Part shown: positions 16,047 to 24,719 of the stretch, piece by piece
Layout: each line of letters begins with the position of its first letter
Position numbering within the stretch: the first letter of the stretch is position 1
Assembly (NCBI GenBank): GCA_964495935.1
Contig: CAZBXQ010000001.1
Location: 108,504-172,503, forward strand
Direction: 5' to 3'
Origin: JAJYSO01 sp964495935
GTDB lineage: Bacteria; Bacteroidota; Bacteroidia; Flavobacteriales; Flavobacteriaceae
Length of the DNA stretch: 64,000 nt
Notes under the pieces: generated by a model
What the model was told of the DNA's origin: nothing
The model's input: only the letters and a program-made list of their open reading frames with translations
The model's database searches: none
Position numbers and translations under genes: made by a program

Positions 16047-16685
16047 TTACACTTTTTGAACAATTTGAACATAAAGTTCAAAAGTATTATAAATCAAATC
16101 TGAAACCGTGGGTTCCCCCTCCATGGTTTGAGCCAATAAATCCAAATGTCCGTTGTTCTTCAAAGCACACATCCCATGCAGGTTGGCCCACAACAGAAGG
16201 GCCATTTGTGACACTTTATATTCTTTAAAGTAACCTGCCTCCCGGCAATCGGCAACGACAGAAAGCAACGCTTCATACGCTTCTTCACCCTCTCTCCAGA
16301 CCCATTCCTCTTCCTTATTATTTCTTGTCGCGATATGTTCCAACGGCTCCTGCATGATAAACATAATTTCATAAAAATCCCGATTCTCAAAAGCAAAATT
16401 GATATAACATCGGCCCATTGCTTTTAGCCGCTCAAAAGGATCGCTTACATTTTTGAGGGTCTTAAACTGCTCGGCCAGAATTTTAAACCCCTCCTGATGC
16501 AAGGCATGTACAACATCGGCTTTATCTTTATAGTACAGATAGATTGTCGTTGGGCTAATTCCCACTTCCGCAGCAATTTTTCGCAATGACGTATTCCGGT
16601 ATCCGTGATCTAAAAAGAGCTTTTTAGCCGCCGATAAAATATTTACTCCCAAATTCTCATGCTGTTTTTTCTTCTTTCTAACCAT
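16047..16685 (-). CDS. TetR/AcrR family transcriptional regulator
   Basis: A 212-residue regulator. The N-terminal helix-turn-helix is clear in ILSAAKKLFLDHGYRNTSLRK and GISPTTIYLYYKDKADVV (about residues 15-65). The C-terminal ligand domain (MGRCYINFAFENRDFYEIMF and onward) resembles the WHG-type TetR C-terminal domains. The ligand is unknown. A palindromic site 14 bases upstream of its start suggests autorepression. Targets may include the neighbouring DoxX gene, but the sequence does not show this directly. Confidence 0.92.
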   Translation of the reverse strand: MVRKKKKQHENLGVNILSAAKKLFLDHGYRNTSLRKIAAEVGISPTTIYLYYKDKADVVHALHQEGFKILAEQFKTLKNVSDPFERLKAMGRCYINFAFENRDFYEIMFIMQEPLEHIATRNNKEEEWVWREGEEAYEALLSVVADCREAGYFKEYKVSQMALLLWANLHGMCALKNNGHLDLLAQTMEGEPTVSDLIYNTFELYVQIVQKV

Positions 16686-16699
16686 TCGTTTACACGCTT

Positions 16700-16716
16700 A
16701 TTTAACACTGTTAAAT
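16700..16716. promoter_or_regulatory. Candidate TetR operator
   Basis: ATTTAAC-ACT-GTTAAAT is a perfect 7+7 palindrome between the tetR start and its presumed promoter, a typical autoregulatory position. Confidence 0.5.
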
Positions 16717-17062
16717 TAAAAAATAATTTCTATAAAAATGCTTCTTCTTGGCGACAAAAAATCACTCCCCCATTCTCTAATAACGTAAAATACATAATTT
16801 ATTGATTATTAGATTATTATATTATTTTTAAAAATATAAGCCCACGCTATTATTCCATTATTGAGAAAAAACGATCCTTCCCCATTAGCTTATAAAATCC
16901 CGATTGCGAAGTACATCTTCAGATTTCTCTTAATGTTTCATCAGAATCAGCTCCCGATTCATCGGTAGAGAAATCGAATTAATAAGAAAAACTTAAACCT
17001 CAGGGCAGAAGGAAGCAACTCTAAATGAATGCGTATTTTAGCCTTTAAAATTTACCCTTTTT
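16717..17062. other. Intergenic region between tetR and the M3 peptidase
   Basis: AT-rich divergent promoter region of about 350 bp. No further ORF or RNA gene was recognised, and neither gene shows a perfect TAnnTTTG box. Confidence 0.4.
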
Positions 17063-19099
17063 ATGGCACTCAAAAACCCGCTTTTAAAAAATTTTGAAGT
17101 TCCTCCTTTTTCGAAGATCCGGGAGGAAAATTATAAGCCGGCTTTTAAAGAAGCAATTAAAAATACACAGAAAGAAATTGATGAAATTATCCAAAATCCA
17201 GCTTCTCCAAATTTTAAAAATACAATTGAAGCACTGGAATACTCCGGTCATCAGCTAAGCCGGATAACAAGCTTATTTTTTAATCTGAATGCGGCTGAAA
17301 CCACACCTGAAATTCAACGAATAGCACAAGAAATATCGCCTTGGCTCAGTAAGCATCATAACGATCTCATGTTAAACGAAGAACTCTTTAAAAGAGTTCA
17401 GAAAGTTTATGCAAACAGGCAAGATTTAAACCTGTCTCCGGAGGAAGAAATGCTGCTTGAGGAACATTATAAAGCTTTCACCCGAAATGGGGCCAAATTA
17501 AAAGAAGATCAAAAGGAAAGACTTCGAGAAATCGATGCCGAATTATCCAAACTATCCCTGCAATTCGGAGAAAACGTTCTGGCCGATACCAATGCTTTCG
17601 AACTGCATATTACCAACGAAGAAAAGCTCGTAGGGCTGCCCGAAGAAGAGAAAGAAGCTGCTGCCGATCTCGCCGAAGAAAAAGGGAAAACAGGCTATTT
17701 ATTTACGCTCCATGCGCCCAGCTATCGCCCTTTTACGAAGTACATAAAAAACCGGAAACTCCGAAAAAAAATGAGCATTGCCTTCTTAAAAAAAGGGTTT
17801 CAAGACAACCCCAACAACAACGAAGAAAATGTTTTAAAAATTACCCGTCTGCGCTTTGAACGGGCTCGACTTTTAGGCTTTAAGTCGCATGCCGACTTTG
17901 TCTTGCAGGAACGCATGGCAAAGACTCCGGGGAAAGTCCGCGATTTTCTGGAGGATCTCTTGCAAAAGGCAAGGCCGGCCGCTGATCGCGAATATCGCGA
18001 ACTGGAAAACTTTGCCCGGGAAAAAGACGGAATAGAACATCTGCAAAAATGGGATCAGGCCTACTATGCTCACCTCCTAAAAAAGGAGCGATTCGATCTT
18101 GATGACAGTGCTTTAAAACCCTATTTTGAACTGAACAGCGTCCTTCAGGGAGCCTTTACGGTAGCTCATAAACTCTATGGGGTAAACTTTACCGAAACTA
18201 AGGATATTGAAAAATACCACAAGGACGTACGCACTTTTCATGTGACCGATTCAAGAGGAAATGATCAGGCTCTCTTCTATGCCGATTTCCATCCTCGCCC
18301 CGGAAAACGCGGGGGTGCCTGGATGACCACCTACAAAGAACAATATCAAAAAAACGGAGGGAATGAACGCCCTATCGTTTCCATCGTTTGCAACTTCACC
18401 AAACCCGGAAAAAACAAGCCGGCCCTGCTTACGTTCAACGAAGTAACCACTTTATTTCATGAATTCGGGCATTCGCTTCACGCCATGCTGGCCAATACGA
18501 CTTATCCCGGGCTCTCGGGAACCAATGTGTATTGGGATTTTGTCGAACTTCCGAGCCAGCTTATGGAAAACTGGTGTTACGAAAAAGAAACCCTGGAGCT
18601 CTTTGCCAAACATTACCAAACAGGCGAGCTGATTCCCATGGAATATGTTGAAAAGATCCGAAAGGCCGCCAATTTTCTGGAAGGAATGCAAACTTTGCGA
18701 CAGCTTAGTTTTGGATTTTTAGATCTGGCCTGGCACGGTATTGACCCCCGTGGGATAGACGATGTCAAGGCACATGAGGTAAAAGCGTTTCATGCGACGC
18801 AACAATTTCCGGATGTCCGGGAAAATTGTATGAGTACCTCTTTCAGTCATATTTTTCAGGGTGGGTACTCCGCCGGATACTACTCCTATAAGTGGGCTGA
18901 GGTCCTCGATGCCGATGCCTTTGCCTATTTTAAAGAAAATGGAATCTTTAATACGACAATTGCTGATCAATTTAAAAACAATATCTTATCCAAAGGAGGA
19001 ACCGAAGATCCAACAATTTTATACAAACGTTTCAGAGGCCGGGAGGCCACCAATGAAGCCCTCCTTAAAAGAGCGGGGTTAACGGTGCAAGCCGTATGA
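17063..19099 (+). CDS. M3 family oligopeptidase/dipeptidyl carboxypeptidase
   Basis: A 678-residue zinc metallopeptidase close to Dcp and oligopeptidase A. Residues 466-470 form the zinc motif HEFGH, inside the family stretch TLFHEFGHSLHAML. The third ligand region is DFVELPSQLMENW, and the substrate-binding FSHIFQGGYSAGYYSYKWAEVLDAD is present near the C-terminus. No signal peptide is visible, so it is probably cytoplasmic, hydrolysing short peptides. It is monocistronic. Confidence 0.95.
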   Translation: MALKNPLLKNFEVPPFSKIREENYKPAFKEAIKNTQKEIDEIIQNPASPNFKNTIEALEYSGHQLSRITSLFFNLNAAETTPEIQRIAQEISPWLSKHHNDLMLNEELFKRVQKVYANRQDLNLSPEEEMLLEEHYKAFTRNGAKLKEDQKERLREIDAELSKLSLQFGENVLADTNAFELHITNEEKLVGLPEEEKEAAADLAEEKGKTGYLFTLHAPSYRPFTKYIKNRKLRKKMSIAFLKKGFQDNPNNNEENVLKITRLRFERARLLGFKSHADFVLQERMAKTPGKVRDFLEDLLQKARPAADREYRELENFAREKDGIEHLQKWDQAYYAHLLKKERFDLDDSALKPYFELNSVLQGAFTVAHKLYGVNFTETKDIEKYHKDVRTFHVTDSRGNDQALFYADFHPRPGKRGGAWMTTYKEQYQKNGGNERPIVSIVCNFTKPGKNKPALLTFNEVTTLFHEFGHSLHAMLANTTYPGLSGTNVYWDFVELPSQLMENWCYEKETLELFAKHYQTGELIPMEYVEKIRKAANFLEGMQTLRQLSFGFLDLAWHGIDPRGIDDVKAHEVKAFHATQQFPDVRENCMSTSFSHIFQGGYSAGYYSYKWAEVLDADAFAYFKENGIFNTTIADQFKNNILSKGGTEDPTILYKRFRGREATNEALLKRAGLTVQAV

Positions 19100-19191
19100 T
19101 ATTTAGTGTATGCTCTGTCAACGTATGCACAACTTCGTTCCACCCAACCAATCAAGTCGGATCGAACACGTTTTTTAAACCCAAATCTACC

Positions 19192-19491
19192 TTACGAGCG
19201 TGCCGGTTGTTGCGGCAGATATTTTCGTTCCACATAAAAGGGACCGAACGGAATAACGGAGCAAAACAGGGCTATGACCAGCTGCTTAGTTGTCCAGTTT
19301 AATTTTTTAGCTACGATAAAGGCTCCGATTACGTAGGCCACGAAAAGCAATCCGTGTATGGGTCCCATCACTTCTACCCAGGAAGGATTCTCAAATCCAT
19401 ATTTTAAAGGCACTCCGATAAACAACAAAATCAAATAGGATATCGCTTCGAGGGTACTCGTCCATTTAAAAGCTTTGATCAAGGGTGTCAT
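19192..19491 (-). CDS. DUF3817 family membrane protein
   Basis: A 99-residue protein with about three hydrophobic helices and the DUF3817 features LEAISYLILLFIGVPLKY and MGPIHGLLFVAYV. It is likely an inner-membrane protein of unknown function. The TATCTTTG box at 19502-19509 lies only 10 bases before its ATG, so the mRNA would have almost no leader. Confidence 0.88.
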   Translation of the reverse strand: MTPLIKAFKWTSTLEAISYLILLFIGVPLKYGFENPSWVEVMGPIHGLLFVAYVIGAFIVAKKLNWTTKQLVIALFCSVIPFGPFYVERKYLPQQPARS

Positions 19492-19501
19492 TTTTTTCAG
19501 G

Positions 19502-19528
19502 CAAAGATAGGAGAAAGCCCCACTCCAA
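19502..19528 (-). promoter_or_regulatory. Promoter of the DUF3817 gene
   Basis: On the minus strand, TATCTTTG (19502-19509) is an exact TAnnTTTG box, with TTG at 19526-19528 and a 16-base spacer. Transcription should start within a few bases of the ATG. Confidence 0.55.
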
Positions 19529-19644
19529 AAAGTTTACCGTTATATATAACAAAGGATTAACGCATTTCTTGAAAAAAAATTCACTTCGTCCGGCCTGTCA
19601 TAAAATCCTTGTCACCGTGTAGTTTCTTTTTTTAATAATACCGT

Positions 19645-20370
19645 TCAATAATATTCCAACTCATATTCCACATTATCATAGGTTTGATAATCAATATCCT
19701 TCTGGTCCAGTTCTTGCTGGATTTTATGGGGATGATAGGGATAGGTCATCTCTCGTACGCGATCGCCCACCACTGTTTTTTGAATAAACCCACTATCAGA
19801 ATAATGAGTGGTTTCCATTACGGGCTCTTTAAAATCACTATTCCAGCGTACAGACTTCACCACTCTGCCCCGCTTATCCAAATAACTTGTATCGGTCAGC
19901 ACCATAACATTATCATAGTCAGGCTCCTTCACCGGATGGAATTCCCAGGTGTGTACTTTCGTAATTCGCCTACCGGGCTCCTCTCTCACATCCCGTATTA
20001 ATCGAATCAGACTATCACTTTCATAAATAATTTCCCGTTCCGTCTCGGTCTTTGGATTATAGGAAAAGATTTTATACTGGCGGATTACACAGGTGTCTCG
20101 AGCTACAAAATTTTCACATCGGGAAGAAGATTTTCTTCTCCCTTTTTCATATTTGATATAACGGTGGTAATTTCTTTGTGTCCCAAGCAAAGAATCATAT
20201 CTCCCATAATTGATTTCCCCGATAAGATTTCCATTCCGGTCAAATTCTGTTCGGCTCGACAAGATCAGGCTATCTCCCTGCTTTTCGAATGCCTTAATGG
20301 TTCGGATTGATTGAGAATAGCACAATAAGTTAAAAAGAAGAAATAAAACAGAAAAGATAAGCTTGTTCAT
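19645..20370 (-). CDS. Secreted protein of unknown function
   Basis: A 241-residue protein with an N-terminal signal peptide (MNKLIFSVLFLLFNLLCYSQ, cleavage likely after the Ser/Gln region). The mature part repeats segments of the style F-D-R-N-G-N-L-I-G-E-I and Y-L-D-K-R-G-R-V-V-K-S-V, alternating charged beta strands reminiscent of toxin-immunity or YwqK/RHS-like strand repeats. I do not recognise a named family. It is probably exported to the periplasm or cell surface. The length and codon usage look like a real gene. Confidence 0.7.
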   Translation of the reverse strand: MNKLIFSVLFLLFNLLCYSQSIRTIKAFEKQGDSLILSSRTEFDRNGNLIGEINYGRYDSLLGTQRNYHRYIKYEKGRRKSSSRCENFVARDTCVIRQYKIFSYNPKTETEREIIYESDSLIRLIRDVREEPGRRITKVHTWEFHPVKEPDYDNVMVLTDTSYLDKRGRVVKSVRWNSDFKEPVMETTHYSDSGFIQKTVVGDRVREMTYPYHPHKIQQELDQKDIDYQTYDNVEYELEYY

Positions 20371-20994
20371 AATTTGAAGTATTAGGTTAGTCGTTATTCT
20401 CCAAAACTCATATCTACATGAATAGAAAGAATAGAGACCTTTCCTTGAGTTTATAACAAACCCTATGCCATCGTTAAAGAACTCTTAATAAATACTTATT
20501 CCCGGCAAACTTATAGCGTAAACTATATGAGCATGACAAAATTTTACTTCTTTTTCCTGCTGCCGATTGATTTTTAAAAAAAAACACTTTTTGATTGACT
20601 TCTAAAAATGCATATCAATCCCACTGTTTACAGTGCTTTGGAGGAGAAATGCAAGTCACAAAATATTTTTATAAAAATCGGCTTCGAATTCATTTTTTTA
20701 TTCATTTTTGTATCCTCAAAGCTGAACAAAGTGAAATCTGTTTTTATGTTCGGGCTTGGAAATGTGAGAAAGGCATTATCAAAAGCAGCCTATCAGATAG
20801 GCAACCGAATTTTAAAGCTTACTTTCTACCACTCTTCTCGGTTGTATTCGCCTTCAGAAGTTCGGAATTATCCGATTCAACACTTCTCCTTACTGCGTAT
20901 TTGATTGGTTTTTACAGAATCTATGGTAAACAAAAAGGCATTTTGCCTCTTCCCCGGTTATTATTCCATTTTCTTATAAAAACTCATTTACGAC
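20371..20994. other. Non-coding region upstream of the arginine decarboxylase gene
   Basis: 624 bp between divergent genes. Two overlapping plus-strand ORFs of 98 and 142 codons exist here. They lack family-like composition, start signals or promoter context and overlap each other in different frames, so I treat them as chance. A small hairpin, AGGCA-TT-TGCCT, lies near 20940. Confidence 0.5.
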
Positions 20995-22395
20995 TTGAAA
21001 ACAAAATATATAGACCTCATTGATCAAACCTATTATTTTCCGCAGAAGGAATTTTGGGTAGATGACAAAAATCATCTACAGTTTCACGATGTAAACATGA
21101 TGAATCTTGTCAAAAAATACGGTACTCCTTTAAAATTCAGTTATCTACCCAAAATATCAGAAAATATCCAGGCGGCCAAAAAATGGTTTTCCGATGCTTT
21201 CTCCAAGTATGATTATCAGGGAAAATACTTCTACAGCTACTGCACCAAAAGTTCGCATTTTAAACATGTATTGGAAGAAGCCTTAAAAAATGATATCCAG
21301 ATTGAGACCTCATCGGCGTTTGATATCGATATTGTCAAAGCCCTGAAAAAAGAAGGTAAAATAACGTCTGACACCTATGTACTGTGCAACGGATTTAAAC
21401 GGGGGCAGTACATTTCTAACATCGCCAGCCTGATTAATGAAGGCCATGATCGCTGCATTCCGATTATCGATAATTATGAGGAATTGAACCTGCTCAATCG
21501 CAAAATTGACAAACCCTACAACATCGGAATCCGGATCGCAGCCGAGGAAGAACCCAAATTTGAGTTCTATACTTCGCGGTTGGGAATCGGTTATAAAGAT
21601 ATTGTTCCCTTTTACAAAGGGCAGATCCAAGAGATGGAGAACGTTACCGTAAAAATGCTCCACTTTTTTATTAATATGGGAATTCGCGACACGGCGTATT
21701 ACTGGAACGAATTGAACAAATGTTTGAATGTATATATCAAGCTTAAAAAGATTTGTCCCAGCCTGAGCAGTCTTAATATCGGAGGCGGCTTCCCTATCAA
21801 AAACTCGCTGGCATTTGAGTATGACTATGCCTATATGATTGATGAAATCGTCAATCAGATTCAGCTGGCCTGTCGTAAAGCTGATGTACCCACCCCTCAT
21901 ATTTTTACCGAATTTGGAAGTTTTACGGTAGGAGAAAGTGGTGGAGCGATTTACAAGATTCTCTATCAAAAGAAGCAAAATGACCGAGAGAAATGGAATA
22001 TGATCGATTCCTCTTTTATCACTACCCTGCCCGACAGCTGGGCCATCAGCCGGCGATTTGTCATGCTTCCCGTAAACCGATGGCAAGAGGAATACGAACG
22101 GGTCTTCTTGGGAGGATTAACCTGCGACAGTGAAGACTATTACAACAGTGAACAGCATGTTCATGCCATTTATTTACCAAAATATCAGGCGCAAAATCCG
22201 CTGTACATTGCTTTTTTCCACACCGGAGCCTATCAGGAAACCATTGGCGGCTACGGGGGGCTACAGCATTGCCTGATCCCCGCACCAAAACATATTTTAA
22301 TCAATAAAAATGAGGAAGGCGAAATCACAACCAAGCTCTTCGCTCCTCAGCAAACCAGTAAACAATTCTTAAGTATCTTGGGTTATGACAACTAA
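20995..22395 (+). CDS. speA: Arginine decarboxylase (alanine racemase-fold PLP enzyme)
   Basis: A 466-residue fold-type III PLP decarboxylase of the Bacteroidota arginine decarboxylase type, making agmatine from arginine. The PLP lysine lies in YSYCTKSSHFKH, the glycine loop in LNIGGGFP, and C-terminal active-site segments in EFGSFTVGESG and LGGLTCDSED. The start is TTG: the N-terminal K-T-K-Y-I-D-L-I-D-Q-T-Y-Y-F-P fits homologues as I know them, and the next in-frame ATG would remove it. Its 3' end overlaps agmatinase by 11 bp, giving a translationally coupled arginine-to-putrescine operon. Confidence 0.9.
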   Translation: MKTKYIDLIDQTYYFPQKEFWVDDKNHLQFHDVNMMNLVKKYGTPLKFSYLPKISENIQAAKKWFSDAFSKYDYQGKYFYSYCTKSSHFKHVLEEALKNDIQIETSSAFDIDIVKALKKEGKITSDTYVLCNGFKRGQYISNIASLINEGHDRCIPIIDNYEELNLLNRKIDKPYNIGIRIAAEEEPKFEFYTSRLGIGYKDIVPFYKGQIQEMENVTVKMLHFFINMGIRDTAYYWNELNKCLNVYIKLKKICPSLSSLNIGGGFPIKNSLAFEYDYAYMIDEIVNQIQLACRKADVPTPHIFTEFGSFTVGESGGAIYKILYQKKQNDREKWNMIDSSFITTLPDSWAISRRFVMLPVNRWQEEYERVFLGGLTCDSEDYYNSEQHVHAIYLPKYQAQNPLYIAFFHTGAYQETIGGYGGLQHCLIPAPKHILINKNEEGEITTKLFAPQQTSKQFLSILGYDN

Positions 22396-23323
22396 AACCT
22401 ATGCCGGCATCCCGGAGGAATTTTCAAAAATCGGAACGGCAAACATCGTTTTAATCCCGGTTCCCTATGATGGAACCAGCACCTGGCAAAAAGGTGCCGA
22501 CAAGGGCCCGGAAGCTTTTCTGGAAGCCTCGGAAAACATGGAATTATACGATATCGAAACGGATAGCGAAGTGTACCGGAAAGGGATTTACCTCACTGAT
22601 CCCATTACGGAAAAAGAATCTCCGGAAGCCTTGGTTACTGCCGTACACGACATTGTTAAAACGTATATCAAAAGAAATAAATTTGTGACCGTAGTTGGTG
22701 GAGAACACTCTATATCTATTGGTAATATCAGAGCCTTCAACGAATGTTTTGACAATCTCACCGTACTCCACATTGATGCCCATGCCGATTTACGAAAAGA
22801 ATACATGGGCTCTACCTGTAACCACGCCTGCGCTTTATATGAAGCCGGCCAAAATACCAACCTCATTCAGGTAGGCATTCGAAGCATGGATAAATCGGAG
22901 ACTTTCGCCATGAACAAAGACAAGGTGTTTTTTGCACACGAATTGGCAGAAGACGAGTTTTGGATGGATAAAGTCATCGAATTATTAGGTGAGAATGTTT
23001 TCATCACTTTCGATTTGGATGCCTTAGATCCTTCTCTTCTACCCGCCACGGGAACTCCCGAACCCGGAGGTTTGCACTGGTATGAAACCCTCGAATTTTT
23101 ACGCCGTGTTTTTGAGGAGACCAATGTCGTGGGATTCGACTTGATGGAACTTTGCCCCAACGAGAATCATCCTTCTTCTAACTTTGTAGCAGCCAAACTG
23201 TATTACAAAATGCTGAGCTATAAATTCATAGAAGAAGAACTCAAAGAAGACAAAGAAGAATATGATTACAACAACAATTTAGGAGATAATATAAAATTCA
23301 ACTTAGACGACTATGAAGACTAA
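22385..23323 (+). CDS. speB: Agmatinase (ureohydrolase family)
   Basis: A 312-residue binuclear manganese hydrolase that converts agmatine to putrescine and urea. Metal-ligand motifs are complete: GGEHSISIG, HIDAHADLR and TFDLDALDPS. The position directly after arginine decarboxylase (11-bp overlap) argues for agmatine rather than arginine as substrate. An acidic tail of about 30 residues (EELKEDKEEYDYNN) follows the fold. It overlaps the next gene by 11 bp. Confidence 0.95.
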   Translation: MTTKTYAGIPEEFSKIGTANIVLIPVPYDGTSTWQKGADKGPEAFLEASENMELYDIETDSEVYRKGIYLTDPITEKESPEALVTAVHDIVKTYIKRNKFVTVVGGEHSISIGNIRAFNECFDNLTVLHIDAHADLRKEYMGSTCNHACALYEAGQNTNLIQVGIRSMDKSETFAMNKDKVFFAHELAEDEFWMDKVIELLGENVFITFDLDALDPSLLPATGTPEPGGLHWYETLEFLRRVFEETNVVGFDLMELCPNENHPSSNFVAAKLYYKMLSYKFIEEELKEDKEEYDYNNNLGDNIKFNLDDYED

Positions 23324-24287
23324 AGGCCCTATTTCAAATTTTATAGAGCGTTATTATCTGCATTTTAATGCGGCTACTCTGGTGGATGCTGCCAAATCCT
23401 ATGAAGAGCAGCTTCAAAATGGATCAAAAATGTTGGTTTCTATGGCCGGTGCCATGAGTACCGCCGAGCTCGGTAAGATCTTTGCCGAAATGATCCGGCA
23501 GGATAAGGTACATATCATTTCCTGTACCGGAGCCAATCTGGAAGAAGATATTATGAACCTGGTTGCTCACTCGCATTACAAACGCGTTCCTCATTATCGA
23601 GATTTGAGTCCACAAGAGGAAAAAGAGTTACTCGATAACCATTACAACCGAGTTACCGATACTTGTATTCCGGAAGAAGAAGCTTTCCGCAGAATTCAGG
23701 AACACATTTTTAAAATCTGGAAGGGTACCGAAGAAAACGGAGAACGGTATTTCCCCCATGAATATATGTACAAACTGCTACTAAGCGGCGTTTTGGAGAA
23801 GTATTACGAAATCGACATCAAGGATTCCTGGATGTATGCAGCGGCACAAAAGAATCTGCCCATCGTTGTCCCCGGATGGGAAGACAGCACCATGGGGAAC
23901 ATCTTTACCAGCTACGTATTAAAAGGTAAACTGAAGCCCAATACCATGAAAAGCGGGATTGAATATATGGAATTTCTGGCCAAGTGGTATCCTAAGAACA
24001 GTCAAAAAGGAATCGGTTTCTTTCAGATCGGTGGCGGAATTGCCGGAGATTTCCCGATTTGCGTGGTCCCCATGCTCTATCAAGACATGGAAATGACCGA
24101 TACGCCTTTCTGGAGCTATTTTTGCCAGATCAGCGATTCAACCACAAGTTATGGCAGCTATTCCGGTGCGGTTCCCAATGAGAAAATCACTTGGGGAAAA
24201 TTAGATATCGACACCCCAAAATTTGTCATTGAAAGTGATGCTACTATTGTGGCACCGTTAATCTTCGCTTATTTACTGGATATGTAA
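23313..24287 (+). CDS. Deoxyhypusine synthase-like protein, probable homospermidine synthase
   Basis: A 324-residue member of the deoxyhypusine synthase family. It keeps MAGAMSTAELGKIFAEMI, the nucleotide-binding stretch HIISCTGANLEEDIMNLVAHSH, and the catalytic lysine motif ITWGKL near residue 300. Bacteria lack eIF5A, the protein substrate of the eukaryotic enzyme. Related enzymes transfer the aminobutyl group to putrescine, giving homospermidine, a polyamine reported as characteristic of Flavobacteriaceae. Following speA and speB by overlapping reading frames, it probably ends an arginine-agmatine-putrescine-homospermidine pathway. The exact product is inferred. Confidence 0.85.
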   Translation: MKTKGPISNFIERYYLHFNAATLVDAAKSYEEQLQNGSKMLVSMAGAMSTAELGKIFAEMIRQDKVHIISCTGANLEEDIMNLVAHSHYKRVPHYRDLSPQEEKELLDNHYNRVTDTCIPEEEAFRRIQEHIFKIWKGTEENGERYFPHEYMYKLLLSGVLEKYYEIDIKDSWMYAAAQKNLPIVVPGWEDSTMGNIFTSYVLKGKLKPNTMKSGIEYMEFLAKWYPKNSQKGIGFFQIGGGIAGDFPICVVPMLYQDMEMTDTPFWSYFCQISDSTTSYGSYSGAVPNEKITWGKLDIDTPKFVIESDATIVAPLIFAYLLDM

Positions 24288-24372
24288 GGGAGATCGTGAT
24301 TAGAGGTGGTTGGAGATGAGGTGGTAGGAGTAGGGGCGAGCTTCCTCTATATAAAGTTAACTATTTTGGTTC

Positions 24373-24442
24373 ATTGCTCACTTGAATATTGCTCACTTGA
24401 ATATTGCTCACTTGAATATTGCTCACTTGAATATTGCTCACT
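24373..24442. repeat. 15-bp tandem repeat (ATTGCTCACTTGAAT)
   Basis: About 4.7 perfect copies of a 15-base unit run straight into the N gap. The array is probably longer than shown; its true copy number is lost in the gap. Confidence 0.92.
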
Positions 24443-24542
24443 NNNNNNNNNNNNNNNNNNNNNNNNNNNNNNNNNNNNNNNNNNNNNNNNNNNNNNNNNN
24501 NNNNNNNNNNNNNNNNNNNNNNNNNNNNNNNNNNNNNNNNNN
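24443..24542. other. Assembly gap (100 N)
   Basis: Exactly 100 N, the conventional placeholder for a gap of unknown size, placed inside the tandem repeat. Confidence 0.98.
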
Positions 24543-24657
24543 TGAATATTGGTTATTGAATATTGGATATTCCATATCGGATGAGTGAGCTTCCCTAAAA
24601 TAGGGCTGATCATGACGAATTGCTCACTATAATCACTCACACACCTTGAAAAACGCC

Positions 24658-24697
24658 AAAAATGCCGTGATTCCATTTGGGAGTCCACGGCATTTTT
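24658..24697. terminator. Bidirectional terminator between the polyamine operon and hflX
   Basis: AAAAATGCCGTG and CACGGCATTTTT form a 12-bp stem, with A and T tracts on either side serving both convergent transcripts. Confidence 0.85.
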
Positions 24698-24719
24698 CTG
24701 TTTATACAGGGCAGCTAAA

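Larger units (their letters stand above)
24288..24657. other. Intergenic region with tandem repeat and assembly gap
   Basis: This interval between the convergent polyamine and hflX genes holds a 15-base tandem repeat, a 100-N gap and flanking TGAATATTGG-type degenerate copies (24543-24570). Inverted AGTGAGC occurs after the gap. ORFs drawn through the repeat are artefacts. Confidence 0.7.

Noticed and set aside
20595..21023. Overlapping ORFs of 142 and 98 codons upstream of speA
   Set aside because: They overlap each other in different frames, one runs into speA, the composition is rich in Phe, Ser and Cys unlike neighbouring genes, and no domain or promoter supports them.
21310..22086. 258-codon ORF antisense to speA
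   Set aside because: speA is a well-conserved enzyme on the opposite strand; the antisense frame has no recognisable domain.
24373..24442. CRISPR array
   Set aside because: The unit is 15 bases with no unique spacers, and no cas genes are nearby; it is a simple tandem repeat.
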